From Bacteroidales bacterium (GTDB taxonomy: Bacteria > Bacteroidota > Bacteroidia > Bacteroidales > Bacteroidaceae): a stretch of DNA of 33,640 nucleotides. The translations under genes were made by a program, and so were the position numbers. The DNA lies in contig JAAYDO010000126.1 in NCBI GenBank assembly GCA_012729225.1, forward strand, positions 1-33,640. Reading direction: 5' to 3'. A model generated the notes under the pieces. That model was not told where the DNA came from, searched no databases, and saw only the letters and a list, made by a program, of their open reading frames with translations. Below, piece by piece: positions 24,278 to 33,411 of the stretch; the first letter of the stretch is position 1; every line of letters starts with the position of its first letter.

Positions 24278-24775
24278 CGTGAGTTAGACAAACCCAGACG
24301 ATGAAGCAGTTAGTTTCGGTGGTTGATGTATCTTTTCAATCATACCTCTCCCCTTTTATTTTTTGCCAAAATCATGGATAATTCAAAGGGTATTTGCCCA
24401 CAGTGCAGGAAAGAGGAAAAGACTCTGACACGTTTTGTCGCAGGATGACTCTTGCAAGAATGGGAGTGAGGTCATGCCTGCATCCAATAATTCCCATATC
24501 TTATTCAAGCACAATGATTTATAGAGACCATAGAGCATCATGCCTGTGAGGTTAAAAACGCACCATTGTTCGTTGGTCATCGCACCATTGTTCATTGACA
24601 CTTGAAGCATTGTTCGTTGGCCATTGAACAATGGTTCGTTGGAGCATGAAGAACACTTCGGGCGTGAGAGATGAAAAATGGCAGGGGGATCCTGCCATTT
24701 TATCTTCACAATCACCTGCTTTTATTTATACCCTCCAACAATTGAGGCTGGACATGGAAAATTTATCAAACCTTG
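24278..24775 (+). repeat. Interspersed 0.5-kb repeat, copy C, full length
   Basis: Non-coding. It begins CGTGAGTT on the base after the nucleotidase stop codon. Offsets of shared blocks: TCTTTTCAATCATAC at 53, GACACGTTTTGTCGC at 149, array at 282, GGAAAATTT at about 478, nearly the same as copy B. Array units at 24560, 24582, 24604 and 24626 (17 bases each) are spaced exactly 22 bp, with 5-base linkers. A strong hairpin (24675-24701) follows. It lies between the convergent nucleotidase and DUF2752 genes and explains most of the gene-free stretch 24278-24830. Confidence 0.8.
24675..24701. terminator. Hairpin inside repeat copy C
   Basis: An 11-bp perfect stem AAAATGGCAGG / CCTGCCATTTT with a 5-base GGGAT loop, then TATC. 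It could act as a bidirectional terminator for the flanking convergent genes. Copy A has a related but weaker palindrome at the matching place. Confidence 0.6.
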
Positions 24776-24799
24776 CGTTTTCTTAGGATACAGATTTGC

Positions 24800-24822
24800 T
24801 TTGACAATGTAGCATCGTCAAA
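24800..24822 (-). terminator. Hairpin after the DUF2752 gene
   Basis: TTTGACAATG (24800-24809) pairs with CATCGTCAAA (24813-24822) with one mismatch and a 3-base loop, 8 bases after the DUF2752 stop. No good T tract on the minus strand, so termination is uncertain. Confidence 0.35.
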
Positions 24823-24830
24823 ACAGCATG

Positions 24831-25226
24831 TCATATATCCAATATATTCCTCAACACTCCCCACACAAAGAACAGTACGATATAGACCTTGGCAAGTATG
24901 GGGCGATGAACCATATTGATAAACACATCTCCACGCTTCAAGTTCTTCAGCACTTCTGCAACGACTAAAACAATTGCATAAGGAATGCTAAAGATGAAAA
25001 AGTAGTTGAAAGCCAAGGCTTGAAGAAGTTGTCCATGAAGCATGGCATGCAATGAACGTTGCAAGCCGCATGCAGGACAACTCCATCCCGTCAGGATGTG
25101 GAACGGACATTTAGGCACCCATAAAGAAGTGGATGGGTCAATCACTGCGTAAACCACAACACCAACCACTGCCACCATAAAAAGTATGATGAGCGGAAGC
25201 CATTGAGCATGTTTCGTTTCTTTCAT
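24831..25226 (-). CDS. DUF2752 membrane protein
   Basis: A 131-residue predicted inner-membrane protein with three hydrophobic segments (about 10-30, 70-95, 108-128). It carries the DUF2752 hallmark between the first two: CPFHILTGWSCPACGLQRS with the pattern CPFH-x3-G-x2-CPACG-x2-R (residues about 40-58). The paired cysteines suggest metal binding or redox chemistry, but no function is established for the family. The frame extends one codon to a TTG at 25229; the ATG at 25226 is preferred. It lies 33 bp after the dispanin-like gene and is probably co-transcribed with it; these two families are often neighbours in Bacteroidota, as I recall. Confidence 0.85.
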   Translation of the reverse strand: MKETKHAQWLPLIILFMVAVVGVVVYAVIDPSTSLWVPKCPFHILTGWSCPACGLQRSLHAMLHGQLLQALAFNYFFIFSIPYAIVLVVAEVLKNLKRGDVFINMVHRPILAKVYIVLFFVWGVLRNILDI

Positions 25227-25259
25227 CAATGAAGCACGGATGATGATTGATGAGAGAAC

Positions 25260-25853
25260 TTAATAGTTTGCAGAAGTAAAGACACCTGCAGCCAACAGAA
25301 TGAAATAGAAAACAATGATTACGATAGAGGCTACTGCACCCACAATAGACCAAGTCCTTGCTGCACGTGCTCGGTCGCAAGCCCCTTCATAGTTACCTGC
25401 TGCATAAAGTTTATCAACATCATTGGCACAGATAATGGCATAGATACCCACTGGAATACAGCACAAGACGGTACAAAGGACAGCCCATATCATATTGTTG
25501 TCGGGCTTTGGAGGCATGTTCATGCCACTTTGATTAGAACCCACATTTGGTGCTGAGGCTGGATTCGCCTGAGCAGCAGGGGCAACATATTCACTTCTGT
25601 TATAGTTGTTTCCTGCAGGCGAAAGAGGTTGAGCCGCAGGTTGAGGATTGCATGGCGGTGGTGGTACCGATGCTGGAAAACCTTGAGGGGGAAAGAGTCC
25701 TTGCAGTTCAGCCACGCTACCAGCAGGAGCCCACTGTTCCATACCTTGAGTCCACACCAATGTCTGTGGAGTAACACCATTTGCCACCAACTGGCTTCCC
25801 TCTATAGGACCACGTTGTTCATTGTTGGAGGTCAGATAATAATAAAATCCCAT
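25260..25853 (-). CDS. GYF_2 (DUF4339) plus CD225/dispanin membrane protein
   Basis: A 197-residue protein. Residues 1-52 form a GYF_2 (DUF4339) domain: FYYYLTSNNEQRGPIEGSQL-type start, then TLVWTQGMEQWAPA. A Pro/Ala/Gln/Asn-rich linker (53-115) follows. Residues 118-197 are a CD225/dispanin-like double-membrane-helix region (MIWAVLCTVLCCIPVGIYAI, then LYAAGNYEGA and ARTWSIVGAV). GYF domains usually bind proline-rich peptides, so the N-terminus may recruit a partner to the membrane. Bacterial dispanins have no assigned function. It has its own -7 element at 25890-25897 and is followed by the DUF2752 gene. Confidence 0.85.
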   Translation of the reverse strand: MGFYYYLTSNNEQRGPIEGSQLVANGVTPQTLVWTQGMEQWAPAGSVAELQGLFPPQGFPASVPPPPCNPQPAAQPLSPAGNNYNRSEYVAPAAQANPASAPNVGSNQSGMNMPPKPDNNMIWAVLCTVLCCIPVGIYAIICANDVDKLYAAGNYEGACDRARAARTWSIVGAVASIVIIVFYFILLAAGVFTSANY

Positions 25854-25889
25854 AATTCAAGTAATATATATGTGTGAATAAAGTAATTG

Positions 25890-25897
25890 CAAATGTA
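25890..25897 (-). promoter_or_regulatory. -7 element of the GYF_2/dispanin gene
   Basis: On the minus strand TACATTTG matches TAnnTTTG, 36 bases before the ATG. No -33 TTTG is seen at the usual distance; the terminator of the efflux operon lies directly upstream. Confidence 0.5.
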
Positions 25898-25900
25898 AAC

Positions 25901-25938
25901 AAAAAAGATGAATCATCCATAAATAATTCATCTTTTTT
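25901..25938 (-). terminator. Terminator of the RND efflux operon
   Basis: AAAAAAGATGAAT (25901-25913) pairs perfectly with ATTCATCTTTTTT (25926-25938) around a 12-base loop, giving U tracts in either direction. It lies about 107 bases after the tolC stop on the minus strand. Confidence 0.8.
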
Positions 25939-26045
25939 TGATATTATCAACTAATTCATGTGAGTTCGATGGATTCACATTCACATAATATATTAATCGC
26001 ACAGAAAAAGCAAGTGGACTTCTGTGGCAGAATGTCCCTCAGCAA

Positions 26046-27467
26046 TCATCTCAACTTTCCCGTTGCTTTCATGAGACTGACATAAGCCAACTGCCTTTGA
26101 CAACGTGCGTTCACAAGGTTTGCGTAACACTTTTGCCACATGGCTTGTGTCTCAAGGTAATCAGAGAGTGTCTCAAAGCCTACCTCATATTGTTGCTTGG
26201 ACAAACGCATATTCTCAGCCGCTTGTTCCAGCGACAACTGGCATAACTGTAGTTCTGACAATGATTCCTCATAGATGTTTTGGCATTGCGACAACTCCAG
26301 TCTCATCTGCTCATTGAGATCTTCCTGCTCAAGTTGAGCAATCTGGTAGGCAGCCTTAGCCGAACGAGTCTTATTGACAGCATCGCCAAAGATGCTGATA
26401 GGCACTTTCACCGCTACTCCCACCGATGCAGCACCATTATCAATCAGTTTCTTGCCAGCCAATTCTCCTCCATTCGTGTAGGTGTAGGTTGCACCCACAG
26501 CCACAGTGGGCAGATAATCGCTCTTTGTAAGCCTGATTTTCTGTCGAGCCAGTTCTGTTTTCTTTTCGAGCAGAGCATATTCTGGACGTTCCTCTATTGA
26601 AGAACTCCTTCCAAGGATGATCGTTGAGTCATTAGATGAACCCAACAGAGATGAGGTAGCAGTTTGGTCATCACCAAAATCTATCTGGCTATCGAGAGGC
26701 ATGCCGATGACATGACAGAGGTTCATACATGCCAACCGATAGGCATTATCTGCCTTCTGAATGGAAAGTTCAGCTTCATTCAACTTGACCTGCACCTTCA
26801 TCATGTCGTTTCGAGTGCTCATGCCGTGACGAAAAGCACCATCCACATTCTTCTTCAATTCTGTAAGCAAACTCTTATAACTGCGAGCCACATCGCCCAA
26901 TTCCTTTGCCTTGATAGTCAGGTGATATGCCTCATGTGTCTTCACGATCACTTCTGATTCACTCAAACGAATATTCTCCTGAGCCATCGCCACACCAATC
27001 TTTGACATATTGTAGGCTGTAGTAACCTTACCACCCGTATAAATAGGCTCGGTTATTGACACGCCACCCAAAAACATGTTCTTCAGTTTCCACTCCATTG
27101 TTTGAGAAGGAAAGTCTGCATACTGATTGAGCGTGTAAGTTCCATCAGCATTAGGAGTGACATTGGGCACAAACTGACCTGAAGAAGGCACATAACTGTA
27201 AATGGGCAAATGACCACCTTGTATGGTGAAGTTCCCTTTGGCAGTAGAAAAGAAGTCAAGAGCCATCAAGTTCATTTTGGGATAGAAGTTTGCCTTGTAC
27301 GACTTCATGTCAAACTGAGCCTGATCCACCTTCAACTTAGCAGAGGAGAGCGAACGATTGTGTTCCAGCGCACGCTCCACACAGGCATCAAGCGACAACG
27401 ACTGAGCCGTAGCATGGGTGTAACACAAAAGTGCTAAAAGTGATATATAAATATGTGACTTAACCAT
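26046..27467 (-). CDS. TolC-family outer membrane efflux channel
   Basis: A 473-residue outer-membrane factor of the TolC/OprM type, the exit duct of a tripartite pump. A signal peptide (MVKSHIYISLLALLCYTHATAQ, first ~21 residues) leads to two repeats of long coiled-coil helices. The first starts at SLDACVERALEHNRSLSSAK; the second includes RPEYALLEKKTELARQKIRL and LEQEDLNEQMRLELSQCQNI. The beta-barrel strands are around the FLGGVSITEPIYTGG segment and its equivalent VGVAVKVPISIFGD. The frame is open to a TTG at 27494; the ATG at 27467 fits the signal peptide. Last gene of the efflux operon, 41 bp after the pump. Confidence 0.9.
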   Translation of the reverse strand: MVKSHIYISLLALLCYTHATAQSLSLDACVERALEHNRSLSSAKLKVDQAQFDMKSYKANFYPKMNLMALDFFSTAKGNFTIQGGHLPIYSYVPSSGQFVPNVTPNADGTYTLNQYADFPSQTMEWKLKNMFLGGVSITEPIYTGGKVTTAYNMSKIGVAMAQENIRLSESEVIVKTHEAYHLTIKAKELGDVARSYKSLLTELKKNVDGAFRHGMSTRNDMMKVQVKLNEAELSIQKADNAYRLACMNLCHVIGMPLDSQIDFGDDQTATSSLLGSSNDSTIILGRSSSIEERPEYALLEKKTELARQKIRLTKSDYLPTVAVGATYTYTNGGELAGKKLIDNGAASVGVAVKVPISIFGDAVNKTRSAKAAYQIAQLEQEDLNEQMRLELSQCQNIYEESLSELQLCQLSLEQAAENMRLSKQQYEVGFETLSDYLETQAMWQKCYANLVNARCQRQLAYVSLMKATGKLR

Positions 27468-27508
27468 GGATTCAAAAATTATAGTTTCAAACAAAAACAG
27501 TGATACAT

Positions 27509-30500
27509 TTATTTGATTTTGAAGAATATCGCATATAGCACAGGAATGAAGATCAAGGTAATGAGTGTACCCATGAAAAGCCCACCCATGATGGTGACTG
27601 CCAAAGAGCCAAACATGGCATCAGGCACAAGAGGTATCATGCCTAAGATAGTGGTGAGGCTCGCCATCATCACAGGGCGAAGACGTGACTTGGAACTTTG
27701 AATGAGAGCAGTCCTCGGCTCAATCCCCTGAGATATTTCAAGCGTGATTTCATCCATCAATACTATTCCATTCTTTATCATCATGCCTATCAAACCCAAC
27801 ACACCAACAATAGCCACGAAACCGAAGGGCTTTCCTGTCATCATCACAACAGGAATCACACCTATGATGACTAATGGGATGCAACAGAAGATGATGGCTG
27901 GTTTCTTATAGTCCTTAAAGAGCATGATCAAGATGAGAATCATGATGACAATACAGATAGGGAATCCATTGAAGAGATACTTCATTGACTGGTCGGAGGC
28001 TTTCTTCTCACCTTCCCAACTCAGTGTGTATCCTTCTGGCAACTGAATCTTCTCTATCTCTTCTGCAATGGACTGACGAGCTGCTTCTGTTCCCACTCCA
28101 GGACAAGGAGAACACTGCAAGCGTTGGCTTCTCTGACCATTGAAACGCACCACCACAGGTTCTTCCCATTTGATGTCAATACCCTTCGACACCTGCTTGA
28201 GAGGGGTGGTACGAATAAGACTTTCTATCACATTCTCACGAGTAACAGCACCTGTCATCAATTTCTGAATGGTAGAGCGGTTCAAGTACGGACCAATATT
28301 GGGCATCGTGCCAAACACACGAGCATTCAGAAGATTCTCCACATTGTCGCCATTCTCGTCTGTGCATTTCACATAAATGCTTTCAGCATTAATACCATTG
28401 TAGAAAGTACCAATAGGCACACCACCTGTATATGCCATCATGGATAGTGCCACATCACTACGAGACAACCCACTTGTGCGTGCAGAAGCCTGATCATAGT
28501 CAATGCTCAACACAGGAACACGAGGTTCCCAATCTGACGTGGCAAGATACACCTTATTAGAAGCATCCACAATGGCACGAGTAGAATCCACCAACTGATG
28601 AAGAACGGCAGGGTCAGGTCCACTGAAACATGCCTCAATAGGATATTTCTTAAACATCAGATTATATCTCTTGAACTTCACATAAGCATCTGGATACAGA
28701 TCACTTATTTCTTTTTGCAGAGAGTCTATATGTTCCACCAGAGCCGAAGGAGATGTGAAATCTATGATGAGTTCACCATACGCCAACGAAGGAGTAGCCA
28801 CTGAACGAACAAGATTGTAGCGTGAGGGTGTACCACCAACAGCAGAGGTCACTTGAGTGATGTAGTCTCGCTTCATCAATAACTCACGGATTTCCTTCAG
28901 GTCTTTTGCTGTCTGAGTGGAGTTGTAGCCCTCTGGCAACTTATACTCCATATATAGTTGGTCATACTCCATATCAGGAAAGAATGCCTGATTCACAAAC
29001 TTATAGCACAAGCCACTGATTGCCAAAAGCGCAATTGCTCCAGTCACCACTGTCTTGCGGTGCTTCATTCCAAAGCTAAGCACCTTTTCCAACACATCAT
29101 AAGATTTACCTTTATAAAGTTCTGCCTCACTTTCTGACTGCTCCTTAGACAGCGCAACCTTCTTAAACATCTGGTTGCTCACCACAGGCACATGCACCAA
29201 GGCAAGTATCCAACTGAGCAGGAGGCTCACCGCAATCACAATGAAGAGGTCACGCACATATACGCCTGCGGTGTCTGGACTCATGAAGATAGGAAGAAAG
29301 GCAAGAATGGCTATCAAGGTAGCGCCAAGAAGAGGCATTGCGGTCTTTTGCCCAATAGATGTGAGTGCTTCCATTCTTGGTTTCCCCTGCTTCATGTCCA
29401 CCAAGATGCCATCAACAATCACAATGGCATTATCCACCAGCATGCCCATGGCCAAAATAAAGCTTGCCAACGACACACGCTGGAGTGTGCCATCAAATCC
29501 TTTCAGCACTAAGAACGATCCAAACACTATCACCACAAGACTGCCACCAATAATGCATCCACTTCTCCAGCCCATGAAAAAGACCAATAGAAGCACCACA
29601 ATAGCAACAGACTCCAATAGATTGATAAGGAATGTATTAAGAGCCGAACTCACACGCTCTGGTTGGAAGAAAACCTTATGGCATTCCATGCCTGCAGGAA
29701 AACGATTCTCCAACTGAGCAATAGTCTCTTCCACCCTTTTGCCAACCTTGAGAATATCGTGATCAGACAAACAGGCTATGCTGATACCCAAAGCACGCTC
29801 ACCATTATATGACATCTGATTGCGTGTTGTGGCTTCATAAGTCTTGGTCACAGTGGCAATATCCTTAATGCGCAACTGATCATCATCATGACCCTGAATG
29901 AGCATATTGGAAATATCATCCACATTATTAAACTTATCACTCACATCCACCCGAATGCGTCTGTCACCATTGTCATAGTAGCCTGCATAACTTGTCTTGT
30001 TCTGATTGTTAAGCGTCATGATGACCTCTGTAGGCAACACACCCATATTGGCCATCTTGTCCTCACGAAGCTCGATATTGATACATTGACTCCTCTCACC
30101 ATAAATCTCCACTCGGCTCACACCCTCTATCTCACCCACATTGCGCTTGATGAGTTCGGCATAGTCATTCAATTCCTTATCATTCAGACCGTCACCTGTC
30201 AGCGCATAAAACATACCATACACATCACCAAAATCATCTCTCACCTGTGATGCCGATGCTCCTTGTGGCAATCTTCCCTGAACATTCGCCACCTTTCTTC
30301 GCAAAATATCCCACTGCTGCTCCACTGCATCATCAGGCACAGTAGTCTGAAGTTCCACCGTGATGAGACTCAAGTCAGCATAACTTGATGACTGAATGTT
30401 GTTAATAGTGGACATCTCTCGGATGCTTTTCTCCAGAGGATCGGTAATCTGCAACTCCACCTCATGGGCTGAAGCACCTGGATAAGTGGTAATCACCATT

Positions 30501-30637
30501 GCCTGTTTCACCTTGATGGCAGGATCTTCCAGTTTTGACATCTCACCATACGACAAGATACCACCCACCACCAGTATCACCACCAGAAAGTTTATCAGCT
30601 TACTGTTATCCAAAGCCCATTTGCTAAAATTCATCAT
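27509..30637 (-). CDS. RND-family multidrug efflux transporter (HAE-type)
   Basis: A 1042-residue proton-driven inner-membrane pump of the AcrB/MexB superfamily. Topology signs: an N-terminal helix (about 14-30), a large periplasmic loop, helices 2-6 from about 338, a second periplasmic domain (about 560-870) and C-terminal helices with IGMMIKNGIVLMDEI, which holds the conserved relay Lys. The proton-relay motif in helix 4 reads GMLVDNAIVIVDG: Asp402 is kept and the adjacent Asp of AcrB is Asn403, as in several HAE subfamilies. Substrates cannot be read from sequence. Start may be either of two tandem ATGs (30637 or 30634). It follows the adaptor gene by 55 bp and precedes tolC. Confidence 0.94.
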   Translation of the reverse strand: MMNFSKWALDNSKLINFLVVILVVGGILSYGEMSKLEDPAIKVKQAMVITTYPGASAHEVELQITDPLEKSIREMSTINNIQSSSYADLSLITVELQTTVPDDAVEQQWDILRRKVANVQGRLPQGASASQVRDDFGDVYGMFYALTGDGLNDKELNDYAELIKRNVGEIEGVSRVEIYGERSQCINIELREDKMANMGVLPTEVIMTLNNQNKTSYAGYYDNGDRRIRVDVSDKFNNVDDISNMLIQGHDDDQLRIKDIATVTKTYEATTRNQMSYNGERALGISIACLSDHDILKVGKRVEETIAQLENRFPAGMECHKVFFQPERVSSALNTFLINLLESVAIVVLLLVFFMGWRSGCIIGGSLVVIVFGSFLVLKGFDGTLQRVSLASFILAMGMLVDNAIVIVDGILVDMKQGKPRMEALTSIGQKTAMPLLGATLIAILAFLPIFMSPDTAGVYVRDLFIVIAVSLLLSWILALVHVPVVSNQMFKKVALSKEQSESEAELYKGKSYDVLEKVLSFGMKHRKTVVTGAIALLAISGLCYKFVNQAFFPDMEYDQLYMEYKLPEGYNSTQTAKDLKEIRELLMKRDYITQVTSAVGGTPSRYNLVRSVATPSLAYGELIIDFTSPSALVEHIDSLQKEISDLYPDAYVKFKRYNLMFKKYPIEACFSGPDPAVLHQLVDSTRAIVDASNKVYLATSDWEPRVPVLSIDYDQASARTSGLSRSDVALSMMAYTGGVPIGTFYNGINAESIYVKCTDENGDNVENLLNARVFGTMPNIGPYLNRSTIQKLMTGAVTRENVIESLIRTTPLKQVSKGIDIKWEEPVVVRFNGQRSQRLQCSPCPGVGTEAARQSIAEEIEKIQLPEGYTLSWEGEKKASDQSMKYLFNGFPICIVIMILILIMLFKDYKKPAIIFCCIPLVIIGVIPVVMMTGKPFGFVAIVGVLGLIGMMIKNGIVLMDEITLEISQGIEPRTALIQSSKSRLRPVMMASLTTILGMIPLVPDAMFGSLAVTIMGGLFMGTLITLIFIPVLYAIFFKIK

Positions 30638-30692
30638 CTTTGTAAAAAACTATATTCTTATCGTTTATCTATTATAAAACACAGGGATGATG

Positions 30693-31766
30693 CTATAGCA
30701 AACCACCCACATTAGATGCAGACGGCTTCTGGAGAACCCTCACCTTTTGACCATCCTTCACATGATGTGCACCGGCAGCAACCACCCTCTCACCAGACTT
30801 AAGACCGTTGTCCACCTCCATCGCACCATCTCTCTCCACTCTTGCCACATTCACATTGCGAAGTTTCACCACTCCTGCTTTCTCGTCATATACAAACACC
30901 TGAGTCTTGCCATTCGTATCAATCACAGCCGATGATGGAACATGAACCTTGCCCGCAGCATCCTTATTTGACACCTCGGCATACACAATAGTTGTCATGC
31001 CTGGAGTAATCTTCTTATGATCCACTGCATCCATGAACTTCAGACGCACATTATATAATTGAGAAGTATTGGCCTCCTGACTCATGCGCACCAAAGAAAG
31101 AGGAAACTCCTTGTCTCCTGTCACATCAAACTGACATTTGAAACTTGTGAATTTATCTATATTGGCATAATCCGTTGCACTGATCTGAATCTGCACCTCA
31201 ATGCCATCACGTCCAAACACACTCACCACAGGCATCCCTGCAGACACGGTTTCTCCACTTTCATGAAACTTGGTCTGGACATAACCACTTATATTACTTC
31301 TCAGTTGTGTGTCAGCCAGCTGATTCCGATGATTAGCCAACTTCTGAGTGATTTGCTGCAATCCATACCGAGCCTTATCATAATTGCTGGCAGTAGTGTT
31401 GCCCTCCTGATAGAGCGCCATCACTCGTTCGGCATCTGCTTTCACCTGCTGATATTCTGCTTGAGTTGCTGCCAACTGCACTTGGTAGTCACGGCTATCC
31501 ATCATTGCCACCACCTGACCTTGACGTACATAGTCGCCTTCTTTCACCAACACACGCTGAATCTGACCTGCCACACGAAATGCCAGATTCACTTCCTCTG
31601 CCGATTTTGTCTTGCCGGTGAATGTGGTCGCACCCAACTCATTCAGTCCCTTGACTGTTTCCAGAACTACCATTGGAGCATCATCCTGCGAGCCTTCTTT
31701 TTTGCCACAAGAAGCAAGACCCAACGCAAAGACAAGCATGGAAATAAGATAAAAATTCTTTTTCAT
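30693..31766 (-). CDS. RND efflux periplasmic adaptor lipoprotein
   Basis: A 357-residue membrane-fusion (AcrA/HlyD-like) protein linking the pump to the TolC channel. The lipobox LASC places the lipidated Cys at residue 20, so it is inner- or outer-membrane-anchored. Lipoyl-like halves flank a helical hairpin: VAGQIQRVLVKEGDYVRQGQ-type first half, then a coiled coil of about 70 residues, then SGYVQTKFHESGETVSAGMP. The beta-barrel and membrane-proximal domains follow (ITPGMTTIVYAEV, VPSSAVIDTNGKTQVFV, LKSGERVVAAGAHHVKDGQ). The frame is open to 31838, but the promoter at 31791-31798 and the lipoprotein signal favour the ATG at 31766 (31778 is possible). First gene of the operon, divergent from an AraC regulator. 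Confidence 0.93.
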   Translation of the reverse strand: MKKNFYLISMLVFALGLASCGKKEGSQDDAPMVVLETVKGLNELGATTFTGKTKSAEEVNLAFRVAGQIQRVLVKEGDYVRQGQVVAMMDSRDYQVQLAATQAEYQQVKADAERVMALYQEGNTTASNYDKARYGLQQITQKLANHRNQLADTQLRSNISGYVQTKFHESGETVSAGMPVVSVFGRDGIEVQIQISATDYANIDKFTSFKCQFDVTGDKEFPLSLVRMSQEANTSQLYNVRLKFMDAVDHKKITPGMTTIVYAEVSNKDAAGKVHVPSSAVIDTNGKTQVFVYDEKAGVVKLRNVNVARVERDGAMEVDNGLKSGERVVAAGAHHVKDGQKVRVLQKPSASNVGGLL

Positions 31767-31790
31767 AGATTCATACATTTTATTTGTTTG

Positions 31791-31798
31791 CAAAGTTA
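31791..31798 (-). promoter_or_regulatory. -7 element of the efflux operon
   Basis: On the minus strand TAACTTTG matches TAnnTTTG, 24 bases before the ATG at 31766. The -33 region lacks TTTG, as would fit an activator-dependent promoter; the divergent AraC-type gene is the obvious candidate regulator. Confidence 0.6.
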
Positions 31799-31932
31799 TT
31801 ACATTATTTTGGAACTTGAATAGTGTAAAATCAAGCATTATTGTTCATTTCGTATGTTTTGTTTAAAAATATTTGCTCAATAAGTTGGTGGATTAATTGG
31901 AAAGTATTTATTTTGTGATAAAATCAAATACA

Positions 31933-32883
31933 ATGATTGAAGAAAAAGTAACCATATTCGAATTAAAGGGAGGGGAAGTAAACATTCTCAACGCAGAAAG
32001 CGAGAGCGTGAAACTCACCAAGACAGGTATCTTCATCTGCAAAGAAGGCGAGGTGGATCTAACCATTGACAGCGTGGAGTACCACTTGAGAAGAAACTCC
32101 ATCATCGTGTATTTCTCTTATAGTGACCTGCACATTCTTCGCCACACTCCCAATCTCCGTGGCACATTGGTAGGAGCCAATCTTGAAATCATCCAGCCAA
32201 TGCTATACAATGTGACCAATTTCAATGCTCTGTTCATCATCAAGCAAGTGCCACATCAGAGCATATCCGATGCACAATACAAGGCACTCTACCAATACAT
32301 CTACCTACTTCAAGAAGTGATCAAGAAAGAGAAACTTGAAGAGGACGAAGAAGTGGACATCAAACATACTCGTCCAATGATCGAGATTGCGCATAAGCAA
32401 GCAGAACTCCTCAGTTATGCACTGATGCTCGAAGTCCTGCAGTGCTACACGAATGTAGTTCCCCATAATGAGCCTTTCTCCCGCAAAGATGAAGTGCTCC
32501 AGAAATTCGTGTCCATGCTCTACCGCAAATACCGCACGGAACATGATGTGGCATACTATGCCGACCAACAGTTCCTCACCGTTCGGTATTTCAGCACGAT
32601 CATCAGGGAACGCTCTGGTAAGTCCCCCATCAAATGGATTACCACCGCACTTCTGGTGGAAGCCCGGGACTTGCTTAAGAATACCAACATGAGCATCAAA
32701 GAGATTTCCGACTTTCTTTGCTTCCCTAATCAAAGCTATTTTGGCAAATGGTTCAAAAACCTCACATCCATCTCTCCTCTTGATTTCCGCAAAGGAAAAT
32801 CTGAAGGTATCAGCACTGATACATCATTTGCTGATGTCATCAAACGAGGCATCAACTATGTCAAAAACAACGGAATCAGTTAA
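31933..32883 (+). CDS. AraC-family transcriptional regulator
   Basis: A 316-residue regulator with an N-terminal cupin-like sensing domain (about 1-110: ELKGGEVNIL, GIFICKEGEVDLTI) and a linker helix region with an acidic run (EKLEEDEEVD). The C-terminal AraC double helix-turn-helix spans about 205-300 (AYYADQQFLTVRYFSTIIRE, given in part; SIKEISDFLCFPNQSYFGKW; SPLDFRK). It is divergent from the RND operon with 166 bp between start codons, so it is the likely regulator of the pump; the inducer is unknown. The frame opens at a TTG at 31897, but the ATG at 31933 is preferred. A lipoprotein gene follows 51 bp downstream. Confidence 0.9.
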   Translation: MIEEKVTIFELKGGEVNILNAESESVKLTKTGIFICKEGEVDLTIDSVEYHLRRNSIIVYFSYSDLHILRHTPNLRGTLVGANLEIIQPMLYNVTNFNALFIIKQVPHQSISDAQYKALYQYIYLLQEVIKKEKLEEDEEVDIKHTRPMIEIAHKQAELLSYALMLEVLQCYTNVVPHNEPFSRKDEVLQKFVSMLYRKYRTEHDVAYYADQQFLTVRYFSTIIRERSGKSPIKWITTALLVEARDLLKNTNMSIKEISDFLCFPNQSYFGKWFKNLTSISPLDFRKGKSEGISTDTSFADVIKRGINYVKNNGIS

Positions 32884-32934
32884 AATCAAAACACTAAGTT
32901 CAACCAAACAGATTAAATTCATCAACTCATCAAC

Positions 32935-33411
32935 ATGAAAAAGATACTTTCTCTCATCCTCATCATCACATGTGCCACTCTCACATTGACTTCATGCAGC
33001 GACGATGGCTCCAAAGCCACCTGCACCTACTATGTGGCAACCACTGCCGTGGAACACTCTGATGACCAAAACAAGCAGTATGAGGAACTCATCCTGTCCA
33101 ACATCATCCAACACGGACTTTCCTCCTATACATTTACCGAATCAGCCGAGTCAAGCGACGGTCGCCAGCAGATTGCCATCATGCTCTGCAACGAACAGGC
33201 GGTAAAGACCTTTTCCTCCAGAACACCAACCAACATGGACTTATCCACCGTTCAGCAGGAAATCTTTAATGCCAATCCACAGTTCTTTGCCGAAGCGGGC
33301 ATCACCTCTATCGAAGACTTCCAACTCCATCCCTACACCATTCATCTTACACTCCTGAATGAAATTGATAGGCAAACACCTATCAGTGAAATCACCATCT
33401 TCGTAAAATAG
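32935..33411 (+). CDS. Small lipoprotein of unknown function
   Basis: A 158-residue predicted lipoprotein: positively charged start, hydrophobic segment, lipobox LTSC with the Cys at 21, then SDDGSK, an acidic +2 region. The mature part has mixed helix/strand character and no motif I recognise (YYVATTAVEHSDD, NNQ-like segments are absent, IEDFQLHPYTIHLTLLNEI near the end). It is 51 bp downstream of the AraC gene with no terminator between, so the two may be co-transcribed and the protein could relate to envelope stress or efflux. That is inference. Repeat copy D begins on the base after its stop codon. Confidence 0.75.
   Translation: MKKILSLILIITCATLTLTSCSDDGSKATCTYYVATTAVEHSDDQNKQYEELILSNIIQHGLSSYTFTESAESSDGRQQIAIMLCNEQAVKTFSSRTPTNMDLSTVQQEIFNANPQFFAEAGITSIEDFQLHPYTIHLTLLNEIDRQTPISEITIFVK

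Noticed and set aside
24560-24642. Possible CRISPR array
   Set aside because: The 17-base units are separated by only 5 bases that are themselves recurrent, units are imperfect, and no cas gene is present. This is a short-period tandem array, not repeat-spacer structure.
25957-25980. Possible further fragment of the repeat (GTGAGTTCGA shared with copy D)
   Set aside because: Only ten bases match exactly and the following landmarks at offsets 53 and 149 are absent. It also reads as part of a local GTGA/TCAC palindrome.
29400-29440. Asp-to-Asn change in the proton-relay motif of the RND pump as a sign of inactivation
   Set aside because: One Asp (402) and the partner Lys motif are kept, and a VDN sequence is common in functional RND pumps of some subfamilies.
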